A DNA stretch of 64,000 bases from Endozoicomonas sp. ISHI1 (GCF_024606225.1 NZ_JAGRPU010000005.1:141653-205652); one strand, 5' to 3'; numbered from the stretch's first letter, positions 54,232-63,831 are shown. A program made the numbers and translations. The notes: generated by a model not told the origin, from the sequence alone.

Positions 54232-54504
54232 CTGATTGCTTTCAATCGGCAAATGGTTTTTGGTGGGTTTCAGGTTCTGACCCGAAGTGAGGATCATGCA
54301 ATCAATAGCCCTGAGAGCCATTCTGAAAGACAGAAACCTGATTTCTACTTATTGATCATTTTCCCGAATCAAAGTCCTGTTTTCCTGTTAGCTTCACTAA
54401 CATCAATGTTATGAACTTCCATGCTAAAACCGACTCTAAGCCGCAGAATCAATTTTGAATATCCTTGCCAACCAGAGAAAAGAACAACTTTTAAGAAACG
54501 AACG

Positions 54505-56358
54505 ATGGACTGCATAAATAACCATTCTTGCCTTGGTGAGCCACTCTCATCAACACCCGAAACTCAATTAGAGACACCCCGTTTTAGCACTATGGGCAGG
54601 GACGTCATTGTACGTGACAAGAACAAGATTTCATTATTGCTCGATTTACCCATTGAAATACAATCCAAAATTTATAGCTATTTGCAGACCCGTGATATAG
54701 CCCATTTAACACGGGCAAATTCATACCTTAACAACACGCTCAAAAATGATACTTCAATGGCTAGGGCATGGTATCGCCAGATTGCTTCATCACACCAGGC
54801 TCTAATAAAGACAATCGTCACTGAAAAAGATAAGGATCAACTCGAGAATTGGTTGAGCCGGTTTACAATGGATAAGGCATTAGTCAAGTCAGTCATGGAT
54901 CGTCATGGGAGTATTGACTTTCCTGCTCTGTTCTCTTTCACTCTCACTAAACTGATGATTGAATGCAAAACATTTATATTTGAGACAAAAGCCTCCCTCC
55001 CCAATAATGGCAAGATCAACTCTGCTACCTTCAGTGCCGATGGCCGCTATCTGGTGAGCGTCAGCGATAGTAAAACGGTGATAATCTTTGGTCGGGAGAC
55101 CGATGGTTCATGGCAAGCAAAAGGCACTATCCCCCATAATGGTCGTGTCATATCATTCATGCTCAGTAACGATGGCCACTATGTAGTGACCGCCAGTGAA
55201 GATCGCAATGCGAGAATCTATGGCAAGAAGGACGAACATTCATGGGAAGAAAAAACCACTATTACCCATGATAATCGTCTCATGTCAGCTACCTTCAGCG
55301 CCAACGATCGCTATGTAGTGACCGCCAGTCACGATGGCAAGGCGAAAATCTATGGTCTGGAAGACGATGAGTCATGGGCAGAAAAAGCCATCATTAGCCA
55401 CGATTCTTTAACATCAGCCACCTTCAGCGCCGATAGTTGCTATATGGTGACCACCAGTCTGGATCATACAGCAAAAATCTATGGCAAGATGAACGATGGG
55501 TCATGGATAGTAATAGCCATCATTTCCCATGACAAACCAGTCTGGTCAGCCAAATTCAGCGCCGATAGCCGACATATGATCACCTGTTGTGAAGGTAACA
55601 GGATGAAAATCTGTGGCCTTGAGAACGATGGGGCATGGGAAGAAAAAGCCATCTTTCCCAATGAGGATCGTTTCTTCTCTGTCACATTCAGCGTCGATAG
55701 CAGCCATATGGTAACCTCCGGTCAAGATGGCAGGGCGATAATCTATGGTCTGGAAGACGGATCATGGAACGAAAAAGCCATCATTTCTCATAATGATTGG
55801 GTCCTCTCAACCACCTTCAGCCCCGATAGCCGCTGTGTGATCACCCGCAGTAGAGATAAAAAGGCGAAAATCTATCGCCTGAACGATCATGGATCATGGG
55901 AAGAAAGAGCTACCATTTCCCATAATAAACAGATCAACTCAGCCAGATTCAGCTCCGATAGCCGCCATGTGATGACCCACGGTGAAGACAGGAAGGTAAA
56001 AATCTATGGCCGTAAGGTCAATGGATCCTGGGAAGAAAAAACCACCATTTGTAGTGGTTTGTATATTAGATCAGCATCCTTCAGCGCCGATGGCAGCCAT
56101 TTGGTCACTGCCAATAACGATAATGTGTCGGAATTTATTTATCACCAGTTAAGACATACATTTTTTAGTTTACTCCCGCCGTTAGATTCTCATCTTGCTA
56201 TTGTTTACGGTCAGGTAAGCGATGGGTCATGGCAAAAAAAAGCCACCATTTCCTATCCCAGAGGGATCGTGTCAGCCACCTTCAGCGTCGATGGCCATGT
56301 GTTGTCCATCCATGAAGATGGGTCGGCGAAAATCACTGAACTAAGCATGGATGAATGA
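54505..56358 (+). CDS. F-box/WD40-like repeat protein, copy 8
   Basis: A 617-residue product, the closest relative of copy 7: same leader (ETQLETPRFSTM), F-box LDLPIEIQSKIYSYLQTRDIAHLTRANSYLNN, ten blades and the same blade-9 insertion (SEFIYHQLRHTFFSLLPP). Substitutions are spread over blade surface loops. Confidence 0.85.
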   Translation: MDCINNHSCLGEPLSSTPETQLETPRFSTMGRDVIVRDKNKISLLLDLPIEIQSKIYSYLQTRDIAHLTRANSYLNNTLKNDTSMARAWYRQIASSHQALIKTIVTEKDKDQLENWLSRFTMDKALVKSVMDRHGSIDFPALFSFTLTKLMIECKTFIFETKASLPNNGKINSATFSADGRYLVSVSDSKTVIIFGRETDGSWQAKGTIPHNGRVISFMLSNDGHYVVTASEDRNARIYGKKDEHSWEEKTTITHDNRLMSATFSANDRYVVTASHDGKAKIYGLEDDESWAEKAIISHDSLTSATFSADSCYMVTTSLDHTAKIYGKMNDGSWIVIAIISHDKPVWSAKFSADSRHMITCCEGNRMKICGLENDGAWEEKAIFPNEDRFFSVTFSVDSSHMVTSGQDGRAIIYGLEDGSWNEKAIISHNDWVLSTTFSPDSRCVITRSRDKKAKIYRLNDHGSWEERATISHNKQINSARFSSDSRHVMTHGEDRKVKIYGRKVNGSWEEKTTICSGLYIRSASFSADGSHLVTANNDNVSEFIYHQLRHTFFSLLPPLDSHLAIVYGQVSDGSWQKKATISYPRGIVSATFSVDGHVLSIHEDGSAKITELSMDE

Positions 56359-56543
56359 CTGATTGCTGTCACTCACTAATTATTCTGCAACACCTGCCTG
56401 GCAAGAATCAAAGTCCTGTTTTCCTGTTAGTTTCGCTGAGATCAATGTTATGAACTTTCATAGTAAAACCGACTCTAAGCTGCAGAATCAATTTTAAATA
56501 GACTTGCCAACCAAGGAAAACAACAACTTTTAAGAAACGAACC

Positions 56544-58529
56544 ATGGACTGCATAAATAACCATTCCTGCCTCGGTGAGCCACTCTCATCAACACCCGAT
56601 CATTCTCACTCAGAGACACCCAGTGCTATCTGTATGGGTAGGGAAGTGATTGTACTTGACAAGAACAAGCTTTCATTATTGCTCGATTTGCCCCTGGGAA
56701 TACAATCGAGGATTTTTACTTATTTGCGGGCTCATGATATTACCCGATTAACACGGGCAAATTCATACATCAACAACACGCTCAAAAATGATGATTCAAT
56801 GGCAAGGGCATGGTATCGGCGGTTTGCTCCATCACACCAGGCTCTGATAAAGACAATCGTCACTGTAAAAGATATAGATGAACTCCAGAAATGGTTGAAG
56901 CGTTTTACAAAGGATGAGGCATTAGTCAAATCAGTCATGGATCGCCAATCGAGTATTCATTTTCCCACACTGTTCTTTTTCACTATCACTAAACTGATGT
57001 CTGAATGTAAAACATTTAAATTAGAGACAAAAGCCACCCTCCCCATTAATGGCAGGATCGAATCAGCTGCCTTCAGTGACGATGGCCACTATCTGGTGAG
57101 CAACAGTGATGGTAAAACGGTGGATATCTATGGCCAGGAGAGCGATGGATCATGGCAAGCAAAAGGTACTTTCTCCCATTATGAATACATCAGATCAGTC
57201 ACCTTCAGTGCCAATAGCCGCTATTTAGTGACCGCTGGCCTGGATGGCAAGGCGAAAATTTATGGCAAGAAAGACGAACGATCATGGGAAGAAAAAGCCA
57301 CTATTTCCCACAATTGCTGGGTCAATTCAGCCACCTTCAGCCCCGATAGCTGCCATGTGTTGACCTACAGTAACGACGGCAAGGCGAAAATCTATGGCAA
57401 GAAGGACGAACGATCTTGGGAAGAAAAAGCCACTATTTCCCATGATAAATATCTCAAATCAGCCACCTTCAGCAGAGATAGTCGCTATGTAGTGACCACC
57501 AGTGGAGATTACAGGGCGAAAATCTATGGCCTGATGGACGATGGGTCATGGGCAGAAAAAGCCATCATTCTACATGATGAGTCTGTTTACTTTTCCACCT
57601 TCAGCCCCGACAGCCGCTATCTGTTGACCGCCAGCATGGATAGCAGAGCAAAAATCTATGGCAAGAAGAACGATGGGTCATGGCTAGAAAAAGCCATTCT
57701 TTCCTATGACGACTGTGTTGTCTCAGTCACCTTCAGCTCCGACAGTCGCCATGTGGTGATCACCATAGATGATGGCAGGGCAAAAATCTATAGCCTGGAT
57801 GCCGATGAATCATGGGAAGAAAAAGCCATCATTGCCCATGATAAAGAGCACAGCTCAGTCACATTCAGCTCCGATAACCGTCATTTGGTGACCTCCAGTT
57901 ATGATGGCAGGGCGATAATCTATAGCCTGAAGAAAAACGGATCATGGGAAGAAAAAATCACCATTTCCCACAGATTATGGGTCCGCTCAGCCACCTTCAG
58001 CCCCGATAGCCGCCATATGGTGACCGCCAGTTCAGATGGCAAAGCGAAAATCTATGGCAAGAATGATGATGAGTCATGGGAAGAAAAAGCCATCATTTCC
58101 CATAACAACAGTATCTACTCAGCCACATTCAGCTCCGATAGCCGCCATGTCATGACCTTCAGTAAAGAAGATAAAACGGTGAAAATCTATGGCCTGAAGC
58201 TCAATGGATCATGGAAAGAAAAAGCCATCATCTCTCATCTTAGGGATATCAGATCAGCAACCTTCGGCATCGATGGCCGCCATGTGATCACTGCCAGTTT
58301 CGATGGAACGGCGAAAATTTATGGTCAGAACAGCGATGGATCATGGGAAGAAAAAGCCACTATTTCCCATCCTGGTAAAATCCGTTCAGCCCGCCTCAGT
58401 AAAGATGGCCATGTGTTGACTATCGGTGGCAGGGCGAAAATCACTGAACTAAGTATGAATGATGGTTTGCTGTTACCCACTAACTGCAACACCCACCCGG
58501 CAAGAATCAAAGTACTGTTTTCCTGTTAG
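56544..58529 (+). CDS. F-box/WD40-like repeat protein, copy 9
   Basis: A 661-residue product, the longest, with the F-box LDLPLGIQSRIFTYLRAHDITRLTRANSYINN and eleven blades. Blades 2-4 match copy 1 (KKDERSWEEKATISHN). The normal end ITELSMN continues for 21 residues (DGLLLPTNCNTHPARIKVLF then SC), reading into the spacer because the usual stop is missing. Confidence 0.85.
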   Translation: MDCINNHSCLGEPLSSTPDHSHSETPSAICMGREVIVLDKNKLSLLLDLPLGIQSRIFTYLRAHDITRLTRANSYINNTLKNDDSMARAWYRRFAPSHQALIKTIVTVKDIDELQKWLKRFTKDEALVKSVMDRQSSIHFPTLFFFTITKLMSECKTFKLETKATLPINGRIESAAFSDDGHYLVSNSDGKTVDIYGQESDGSWQAKGTFSHYEYIRSVTFSANSRYLVTAGLDGKAKIYGKKDERSWEEKATISHNCWVNSATFSPDSCHVLTYSNDGKAKIYGKKDERSWEEKATISHDKYLKSATFSRDSRYVVTTSGDYRAKIYGLMDDGSWAEKAIILHDESVYFSTFSPDSRYLLTASMDSRAKIYGKKNDGSWLEKAILSYDDCVVSVTFSSDSRHVVITIDDGRAKIYSLDADESWEEKAIIAHDKEHSSVTFSSDNRHLVTSSYDGRAIIYSLKKNGSWEEKITISHRLWVRSATFSPDSRHMVTASSDGKAKIYGKNDDESWEEKAIISHNNSIYSATFSSDSRHVMTFSKEDKTVKIYGLKLNGSWKEKAIISHLRDIRSATFGIDGRHVITASFDGTAKIYGQNSDGSWEEKATISHPGKIRSARLSKDGHVLTIGGRAKITELSMNDGLLLPTNCNTHPARIKVLFSC

Positions 58530-58643
58530 TTTCACTGACATCAATGTTATGAACTTTCATGCTAAAACCGACTCTGACTTTCAGAATCAATTTTAAATAC
58601 CCTTGCTAATCAAGGATAAATAAAAACTTTTGAGAAACGAGCG

Positions 58644-60452
58644 ATGGATTGCATAAATAAAAATTCCTGCCTTGGTGACCCACTCTCATCGACACCCGAT
58701 CAATCTCAATCAGAAACACCAAGTGCTGCCGCTATGGGTAGGCACGTCTTTGTACGTGACAAGAACAAGCTTTCATTATTGCTCGATTTACCCATTGAAA
58801 TACAATCCAAAATTTATAGATATTTGCAGACTCGTGATATTGTCTGTTTAACACTGACAAATTCATACATTAACAACGCTCTCAAAAATGATGCATCATT
58901 GGTAAGGGCATGGTATCGCCAGATTGCTTCATCTCACCAGGCTATTCCAAGAACCATCGGCACTGCAAAAGATAAAGATCAACTCGAGGATTGGTTGAGC
59001 CGTTTTACAAAGGATAAGGCATTAGTCAAATCAGTCATGGATCGCCAGGCGAGTTTTTATTGCCCTGCCCTGTTCTTTTCCACTCTCACTCAACTGATGA
59101 TTGAATGTAAAACATTTAAATTTGAGACAAAGGCCACCCTTCCCAATTATGGCGAGATCAACTCAGCTACCTTGAGTGCCGATGGTCACTATCTGGTGAG
59201 CATCTGTGATCGTCAAACGGTGAAAATCTATGGCCGGGAGACCGACGGATCATGGCAAGCAAAAGGCACTATCTCCCATAATGGTTCTGTCAGATCATTC
59301 ATGCTCAGTAACGATGGCCACTATGTGGTGACCGCCAGTGCAGACGGCAAGGCGAGAATCTATGGTAAAAAGGACGAACGATCATGGGAAGAAAAAGCCA
59401 TCATTTCCCATGATAACCCTCTCACATCAGCCACCTTCAGCGCCGATGGTCGCTTTGTAGTGACCACCAGTATCAATGGCAAGGCGAAAATCTACGGCCG
59501 GGAAGACGATGGGTCATGGACAGAAAAAGCCATTATTAGCCACAACACTTTAGTATCATCGTCCACCTTCAGCGCCGATGGTCGCTATGTGGTGAGCACC
59601 AGCTATGATTGCAAAGCGAAAATCTATGGCAAGATTCACGATGGGTCATGGATAAAAAAAGCCATCATTCACCATGATGATTCAGTCATATCAGCCACCT
59701 TCAGCGCCGATAGCCGCCATATGATCACCTTTAGTGCAGATAGCAACGTCAATACAGGTCTCAAGGTCAAAATCTGTGGCCTGGAGGACGATGGGTCATG
59801 GGAAGAAAAAACCATCTTTTCCCATGGAGATCATTTCCTCTCTGCCACCTTCAGCGCCGATAGCTGCCATATGGTAACCTCCGGTCAAGATGGCAGGGCG
59901 ATAATCTATGGTCAGGAAGACGGATCATGGAAAGAAAAAGCCACCATTTCTCATAATGGTTGGGTCTACTCAGCCACCTTCAGCCCCGATAGCCGCTATG
60001 TGATCACCCACGGTCAAGATAATGAGGCGAAAATCTATGGCCAGAACGATCATGGATCATGGGAAGAAAAAGCTACCATTTCCCATCATATGCAAATCAA
60101 CTCAGTAGCCTTTAGCGCCGATAGCCGCCATGTGATCACCCTCGGTGTAGACAGGAAGGCGAAAATCTATAGCCGAAAGCTCAATGGATCCTGGGAAGGA
60201 AAAACCGTCGTTTTCTTTGTTTCATATCTCAAATCAGCAAGCTTTAGCATCGATGGACGCCATGTGGTCATCACCACTAACAATAACGAGGCGGAAATTT
60301 ATGGCCAGACAAGCGATGGGACATGGCAGAAAAAAGCCTACATTTCCAATCTTAGAGGGATCACCTCAGCCACCTTCAGCGCCGATGGCCATCTGTTGAT
60401 CATCCATGAAAATGAGCCGGCGAAAATCATTGAGCTAAGGATGGATGAATGA
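58644..60452 (+). CDS. F-box/WD40-like repeat protein, copy 10
   Basis: A 602-residue product. The leader is SAAAMGRHVFVRDKNKLSLL, the F-box LDLPIEIQSKIYRYLQTRDIVCLTLTNSYINN, and ten blades follow. It resembles copies 7 and 8 in blades 1-3 and 6-8 but has no blade-9 insertion; instead blade 5 has a short one (ADSNVNTGLKVKI). Confidence 0.85.
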   Translation: MDCINKNSCLGDPLSSTPDQSQSETPSAAAMGRHVFVRDKNKLSLLLDLPIEIQSKIYRYLQTRDIVCLTLTNSYINNALKNDASLVRAWYRQIASSHQAIPRTIGTAKDKDQLEDWLSRFTKDKALVKSVMDRQASFYCPALFFSTLTQLMIECKTFKFETKATLPNYGEINSATLSADGHYLVSICDRQTVKIYGRETDGSWQAKGTISHNGSVRSFMLSNDGHYVVTASADGKARIYGKKDERSWEEKAIISHDNPLTSATFSADGRFVVTTSINGKAKIYGREDDGSWTEKAIISHNTLVSSSTFSADGRYVVSTSYDCKAKIYGKIHDGSWIKKAIIHHDDSVISATFSADSRHMITFSADSNVNTGLKVKICGLEDDGSWEEKTIFSHGDHFLSATFSADSCHMVTSGQDGRAIIYGQEDGSWKEKATISHNGWVYSATFSPDSRYVITHGQDNEAKIYGQNDHGSWEEKATISHHMQINSVAFSADSRHVITLGVDRKAKIYSRKLNGSWEGKTVVFFVSYLKSASFSIDGRHVVITTNNNEAEIYGQTSDGTWQKKAYISNLRGITSATFSADGHLLIIHENEPAKIIELRMDE

Positions 60453-60621
60453 CTAGCTTGAACTTTTTATGCAGATTAACCAGGCTACCGCCGCCATCCA
60501 TTGAAAGGCGACCTTGACTACTTAGTCTTAATGACAAGAATGTTAATCACCATAACAAAATATCAAACAATGAATTTAGATTATTGTCCAATAAGCTAAA
60601 GACTTAAAAGGAGAGTGATTA

Positions 60622-61257
60622 ATGACAATAATAAACGGTTCATTACTTGGAGATATCGTTAAGTTTCATAAACCAGAGCATCATGCCAACACGGCAGTCA
60701 TCGTAATAGATGAGATGGATAAAAAATGGAGTTCTGAGACTGTTGAGAATCATCTTGTTAGAAAACAAAGCCAACAAGAAACCCTTCGCTTTTGTAAAGA
60801 GCTTGGATGTAGAATCATTGTCGTTCATGAGCACAAAGAAGCACATCCAAGGCATATCTATGATGTTATTAAAAAACCAGATTTTCACTGCACCAAGCAA
60901 GCGCTAGGTGTGCTTAACGCAAAAACTGAGCCTCCCTTATTGCCTTTTTTAAAAGAAAGAAAGATTACAAGCCTTGTTCTTATGGGGGGTCACTACCGTA
61001 TGTGTGTTCGAGAATCTTTGATAGGCCGTTGTTCTTTTGGGCTTTTAAGTTCTGGCATTCTTAATCATCAAATTACCGTACTCACATCGCCGTCTTTACT
61101 GGCTAGTTACAGACCTGAAATGTATCAATTAGAGCCTAAATTTTCGGCTGATGCCTGTTCATTCAATAACAAAAATGGTGATTTTATCGCAGATGCTCAA
61201 TGGCCAGTTTTTGCATTACACACAGGAATGAGAATCTATACAAAAATTTCTGATTAG
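60622..61257 (+). CDS. Isochorismatase-fold cysteine hydrolase, inserted in the array
   Basis: A 211-residue protein of the isochorismatase-like hydrolase superfamily. The catalytic triad positions are visible as Asp in TAVIVIDEMDKKW, Lys in FHCTKQALG and Cys in LMGGHYRMCVRESLIG. A canonical ribosome-binding site (AAGGAG) precedes the ATG, in contrast to the F-box genes. It is flanked by spacer DNA and a MITE-like element, so it was probably inserted. Family members hydrolyse amides such as nicotinamide or ureido compounds, or the isochorismate ether; the substrate here is unknown. Confidence 0.85.
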   Translation: MTIINGSLLGDIVKFHKPEHHANTAVIVIDEMDKKWSSETVENHLVRKQSQQETLRFCKELGCRIIVVHEHKEAHPRHIYDVIKKPDFHCTKQALGVLNAKTEPPLLPFLKERKITSLVLMGGHYRMCVRESLIGRCSFGLLSSGILNHQITVLTSPSLLASYRPEMYQLEPKFSADACSFNNKNGDFIADAQWPVFALHTGMRIYTKISD

Positions 61258-61619
61258 CTTCGATCTTGCTTTGTGCAGCTGATGAGCCGCAAAGGGAACT
61301 TTAAACATCAGCTTGCCAGGATAGCGTAAATAGTTTCCGAAAAAGTTTTCGAAAAATAGTGTCAAAAAAACTCTTGCCATATCCTATTCCAGGAGCCTGT
61401 CGGACTTAAGACTGTCCTACTGCGGTTGCAATAAATTGGTCTAAAAATTCCTGCTTCTTCGTCAAATAGCTCGCTATTTTCCTCAGAACCAGAAACTTTT
61501 ATCCTCAATTTCTTGCAATCCTCGCTACGGACGCTCAAGTCCGACAGGCTCCTAGTGTCTGATGGTTGTCAGACAGGCCTGTTTATTATCATTTTCCCAG
61601 ATCAACCCCCTGTTTTCCT
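61258..61619. other. Spacer after the isochorismatase-like gene
   Basis: No gene. It holds the second MITE-like element (61393-61551) and then family spacer (TTATCATTTTCCCAGATCAA, CCTGTTTTCCTG) leading into the last upstream block. Confidence 0.55.
61393..61551 (-). mobile_element. MITE-like palindromic element, copy B
   Basis: GAGCCTGTCGGACTTAAG and C(T/A)CAAGTCCGACAGGCTC are the ends of a 159-bp element homologous, in reverse orientation, to 52006-52164. The right side is flanked by CTAG and the left by CCAG, a possible decayed target duplication. Confidence 0.8.
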
Positions 61620-61737
61620 GTTAGTTACGCTTACATCAATGTCGTGAACTTTTAAGCAAAAACCGAGTCTATCTTCCAGAATCAACTTTGAATATCCCTG
61701 CTATCCAAAGTTAAAAATAACTATTGAGAAACAAACT

Positions 61738-63585
61738 ATGAACTCCATAAAAAACCTTTCCTGCTTTGGTGGTTCACTCCCATCAACACCGGAACAAGCT
61801 CGATCAGAAAGAACCAGTGGTACCGCTATGGGCAGGAACGTCATTGTACGTGACAAGAAAGAGCTTTCATTATTGCTCGACTTACCAATGGATATACAAT
61901 CCAAAATTTATTCCTATTTGCAGGCCCATGATATTACCCGTTTAGCACGGGCAAATTCATACCTTAACAATATACTCATAAATGATACTTCAATAGCAAG
62001 GACGTGGTATCGCCGGTTTTCTTCATCACACCAGGCTACGCTGGAGACAATCGTCACTACAAAAGATAAAGGTCAACTCGAGGGTTGGCTGAGGCGCTTT
62101 ACAAAGGATGAGGCATTAATCAAGTCAATCATCGATCGCCAAGAGAGTATTTATTTTCCTGCGCTGTTCTTTTCCTCTATCGCTAAACTGATGTCTGAAT
62201 GTAAAACATTTAAATTAGACACAAAGACCACCCTCCACGGTAGTGATGCTATCTTCAGCCGCGATGGTCGCCATATTTTGATCCTTAGAAACAATAAAAC
62301 GTTGCAAATCTGTTCCCGGGAGGACGGTGGATCATGGACAGCAAAAGCCACTATCTCCCATGATAGCCGCGTCAATATGGCCAGTTTCAGCATCAATAGC
62401 CGCCATATGGTGACCGCAAGTGACGATAAAACCGCAAAAATTTTTGCTCTGAAAGACGATGGATCATGGGAAGAAGAAGCCACTATTTCCCATGATGAGC
62501 GTGTCTCCTCAGCTACCTTCAGCGACGATAGCCGCTATGTGGTGACCGCCAGTGAAGATGGCAAGGCGAAAATCTATGGCAAGCAAGACGATGAGTCATG
62601 GGTAGAAAAAACCATTATTTCCCATGATAGCCCTGTCAAGTCTGCCACCCTCAGCGCCGATGGTCGCTATTTATTGACTGTCTGTATGGGAGGCAGCATG
62701 GCGAGAATCTGTGGCATGCAGGACGATGGATCATGGGTGAAAAAAGTCACGATTTCCCATGATAGTCCTGTCAAGTCAGCCACCTTCAGCACCGATGGCC
62801 GCCATGTGGTGACCACCAGCTTCGTTCGGGCGAAAATCCATGGCCTGGAGGCCGATGGATCATGGGAAGAAAAAGCCATCATTACCCACGAGGGTTCAGT
62901 CTTATCAGCGACATTCAGCGCCGATAACCGCCATTTAGTGACCGCCAGTAACGATGGCAAGGCGATAATCTGCGGCAAGAAGGACGACGGATCATGGGAA
63001 GAAACAACCACTATTTCCCATGGTGATCGGGTCTACTCAGCCACCTTTAGCCCCGATAGCCGCTGTGTGATCACCCGCAGTGAAGATAAAAAATCGAAAA
63101 TCTATGGCCATAAGAACGATGGATCGTGGGAAAAAAAAACGACCATTTCCTATTATTTGGAGAGCATTAAATCCGTCACCTTTAGTGCCGATAGCCGCCA
63201 TGTGATCATCCACAGTGGAGATAATAAGTTGAAAATCTATGGCCAGATGGACAATGGATCCTGGAAAAAAAAAGCGACCATTTCCCGTGTTTCTGGTTTC
63301 AAATCAGCAGCCTTTAGCCTCGATGGCCGTCATATAGTCACAACCAGAAACGATAAAACGGCGAAAATTTATGGCCAGTTAAGCGATGGATCATGGAAAG
63401 AAAAAGCCACCATTTCCCATCGCAGTAGAATCAGGTCAGCCACCTTCAGAGCCGGTGGCCATGTGTTGACCATCCACGACGATAACAGTGGAATCAGGTC
63501 AGCCATCTTCAGTGCCGATGGCCATGTGTTGACCATCCACGACAATAATACGGTGAAAATCACTGAACTAAGGATGGATGACTGA
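61738..63585 (+). CDS. F-box/WD40-like repeat protein, copy 11
   Basis: A 615-residue product with the second leader subtype (MNSIKNLSCFGGSLPSTPEQ) shared with copy 3. The F-box is LDLPMDIQSKIYSYLQAHDITRLARANSYLNN, followed by about ten blades. The end is doubled: SATFRAGGHVLTIHDDNSGI is followed by SAIFSADGHVLTIHDNNTVKI, a 72-bp in-frame tandem duplication of the final half-blade. It is the last array member. Confidence 0.85.
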   Translation: MNSIKNLSCFGGSLPSTPEQARSERTSGTAMGRNVIVRDKKELSLLLDLPMDIQSKIYSYLQAHDITRLARANSYLNNILINDTSIARTWYRRFSSSHQATLETIVTTKDKGQLEGWLRRFTKDEALIKSIIDRQESIYFPALFFSSIAKLMSECKTFKLDTKTTLHGSDAIFSRDGRHILILRNNKTLQICSREDGGSWTAKATISHDSRVNMASFSINSRHMVTASDDKTAKIFALKDDGSWEEEATISHDERVSSATFSDDSRYVVTASEDGKAKIYGKQDDESWVEKTIISHDSPVKSATLSADGRYLLTVCMGGSMARICGMQDDGSWVKKVTISHDSPVKSATFSTDGRHVVTTSFVRAKIHGLEADGSWEEKAIITHEGSVLSATFSADNRHLVTASNDGKAIICGKKDDGSWEETTTISHGDRVYSATFSPDSRCVITRSEDKKSKIYGHKNDGSWEKKTTISYYLESIKSVTFSADSRHVIIHSGDNKLKIYGQMDNGSWKKKATISRVSGFKSAAFSLDGRHIVTTRNDKTAKIYGQLSDGSWKEKATISHRSRIRSATFRAGGHVLTIHDDNSGIRSAIFSADGHVLTIHDNNTVKITELRMDD

Positions 63586-63595
63586 TTATTTGCTG

Positions 63596-63814
63596 TCACT
63601 CGTTAGCCCGGCCCCACATTAACCCGGCAAACCGTTTGCCCTCTCCGGGCAAGTCACCTAAAGCGCCGTTACCTGATTGGGCAAAAATATCCTGAGCCAG
63701 TTGCCTTTCTGCCGGATTGTCGCTTGTGCTCAAAAGCTGTAAAGCCTGATTCACATTAACTCTATCGAGCATGTCCTCTTTCTGAATCTTACGATCATAT
63801 AATTCTTTCTGCAT
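63596..63814 (-). CDS. Small hypothetical protein, possibly a fragment
   Basis: A 72-codon frame (MQKELYDRKIQKEDMLDRVN, then ALQLLSTSDNPAERQLAQDI, GLMWGRANE). It is hydrophilic and helical and unlike the array. It converges with the last F-box gene. No family or ribosome-binding site is recognised, and it could be the end of a larger disrupted gene. Confidence 0.35.
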   Translation of the reverse strand: MQKELYDRKIQKEDMLDRVNVNQALQLLSTSDNPAERQLAQDIFAQSGNGALGDLPGEGKRFAGLMWGRANE

Positions 63815-63831
63815 CCGCTACTAAAAATCTA

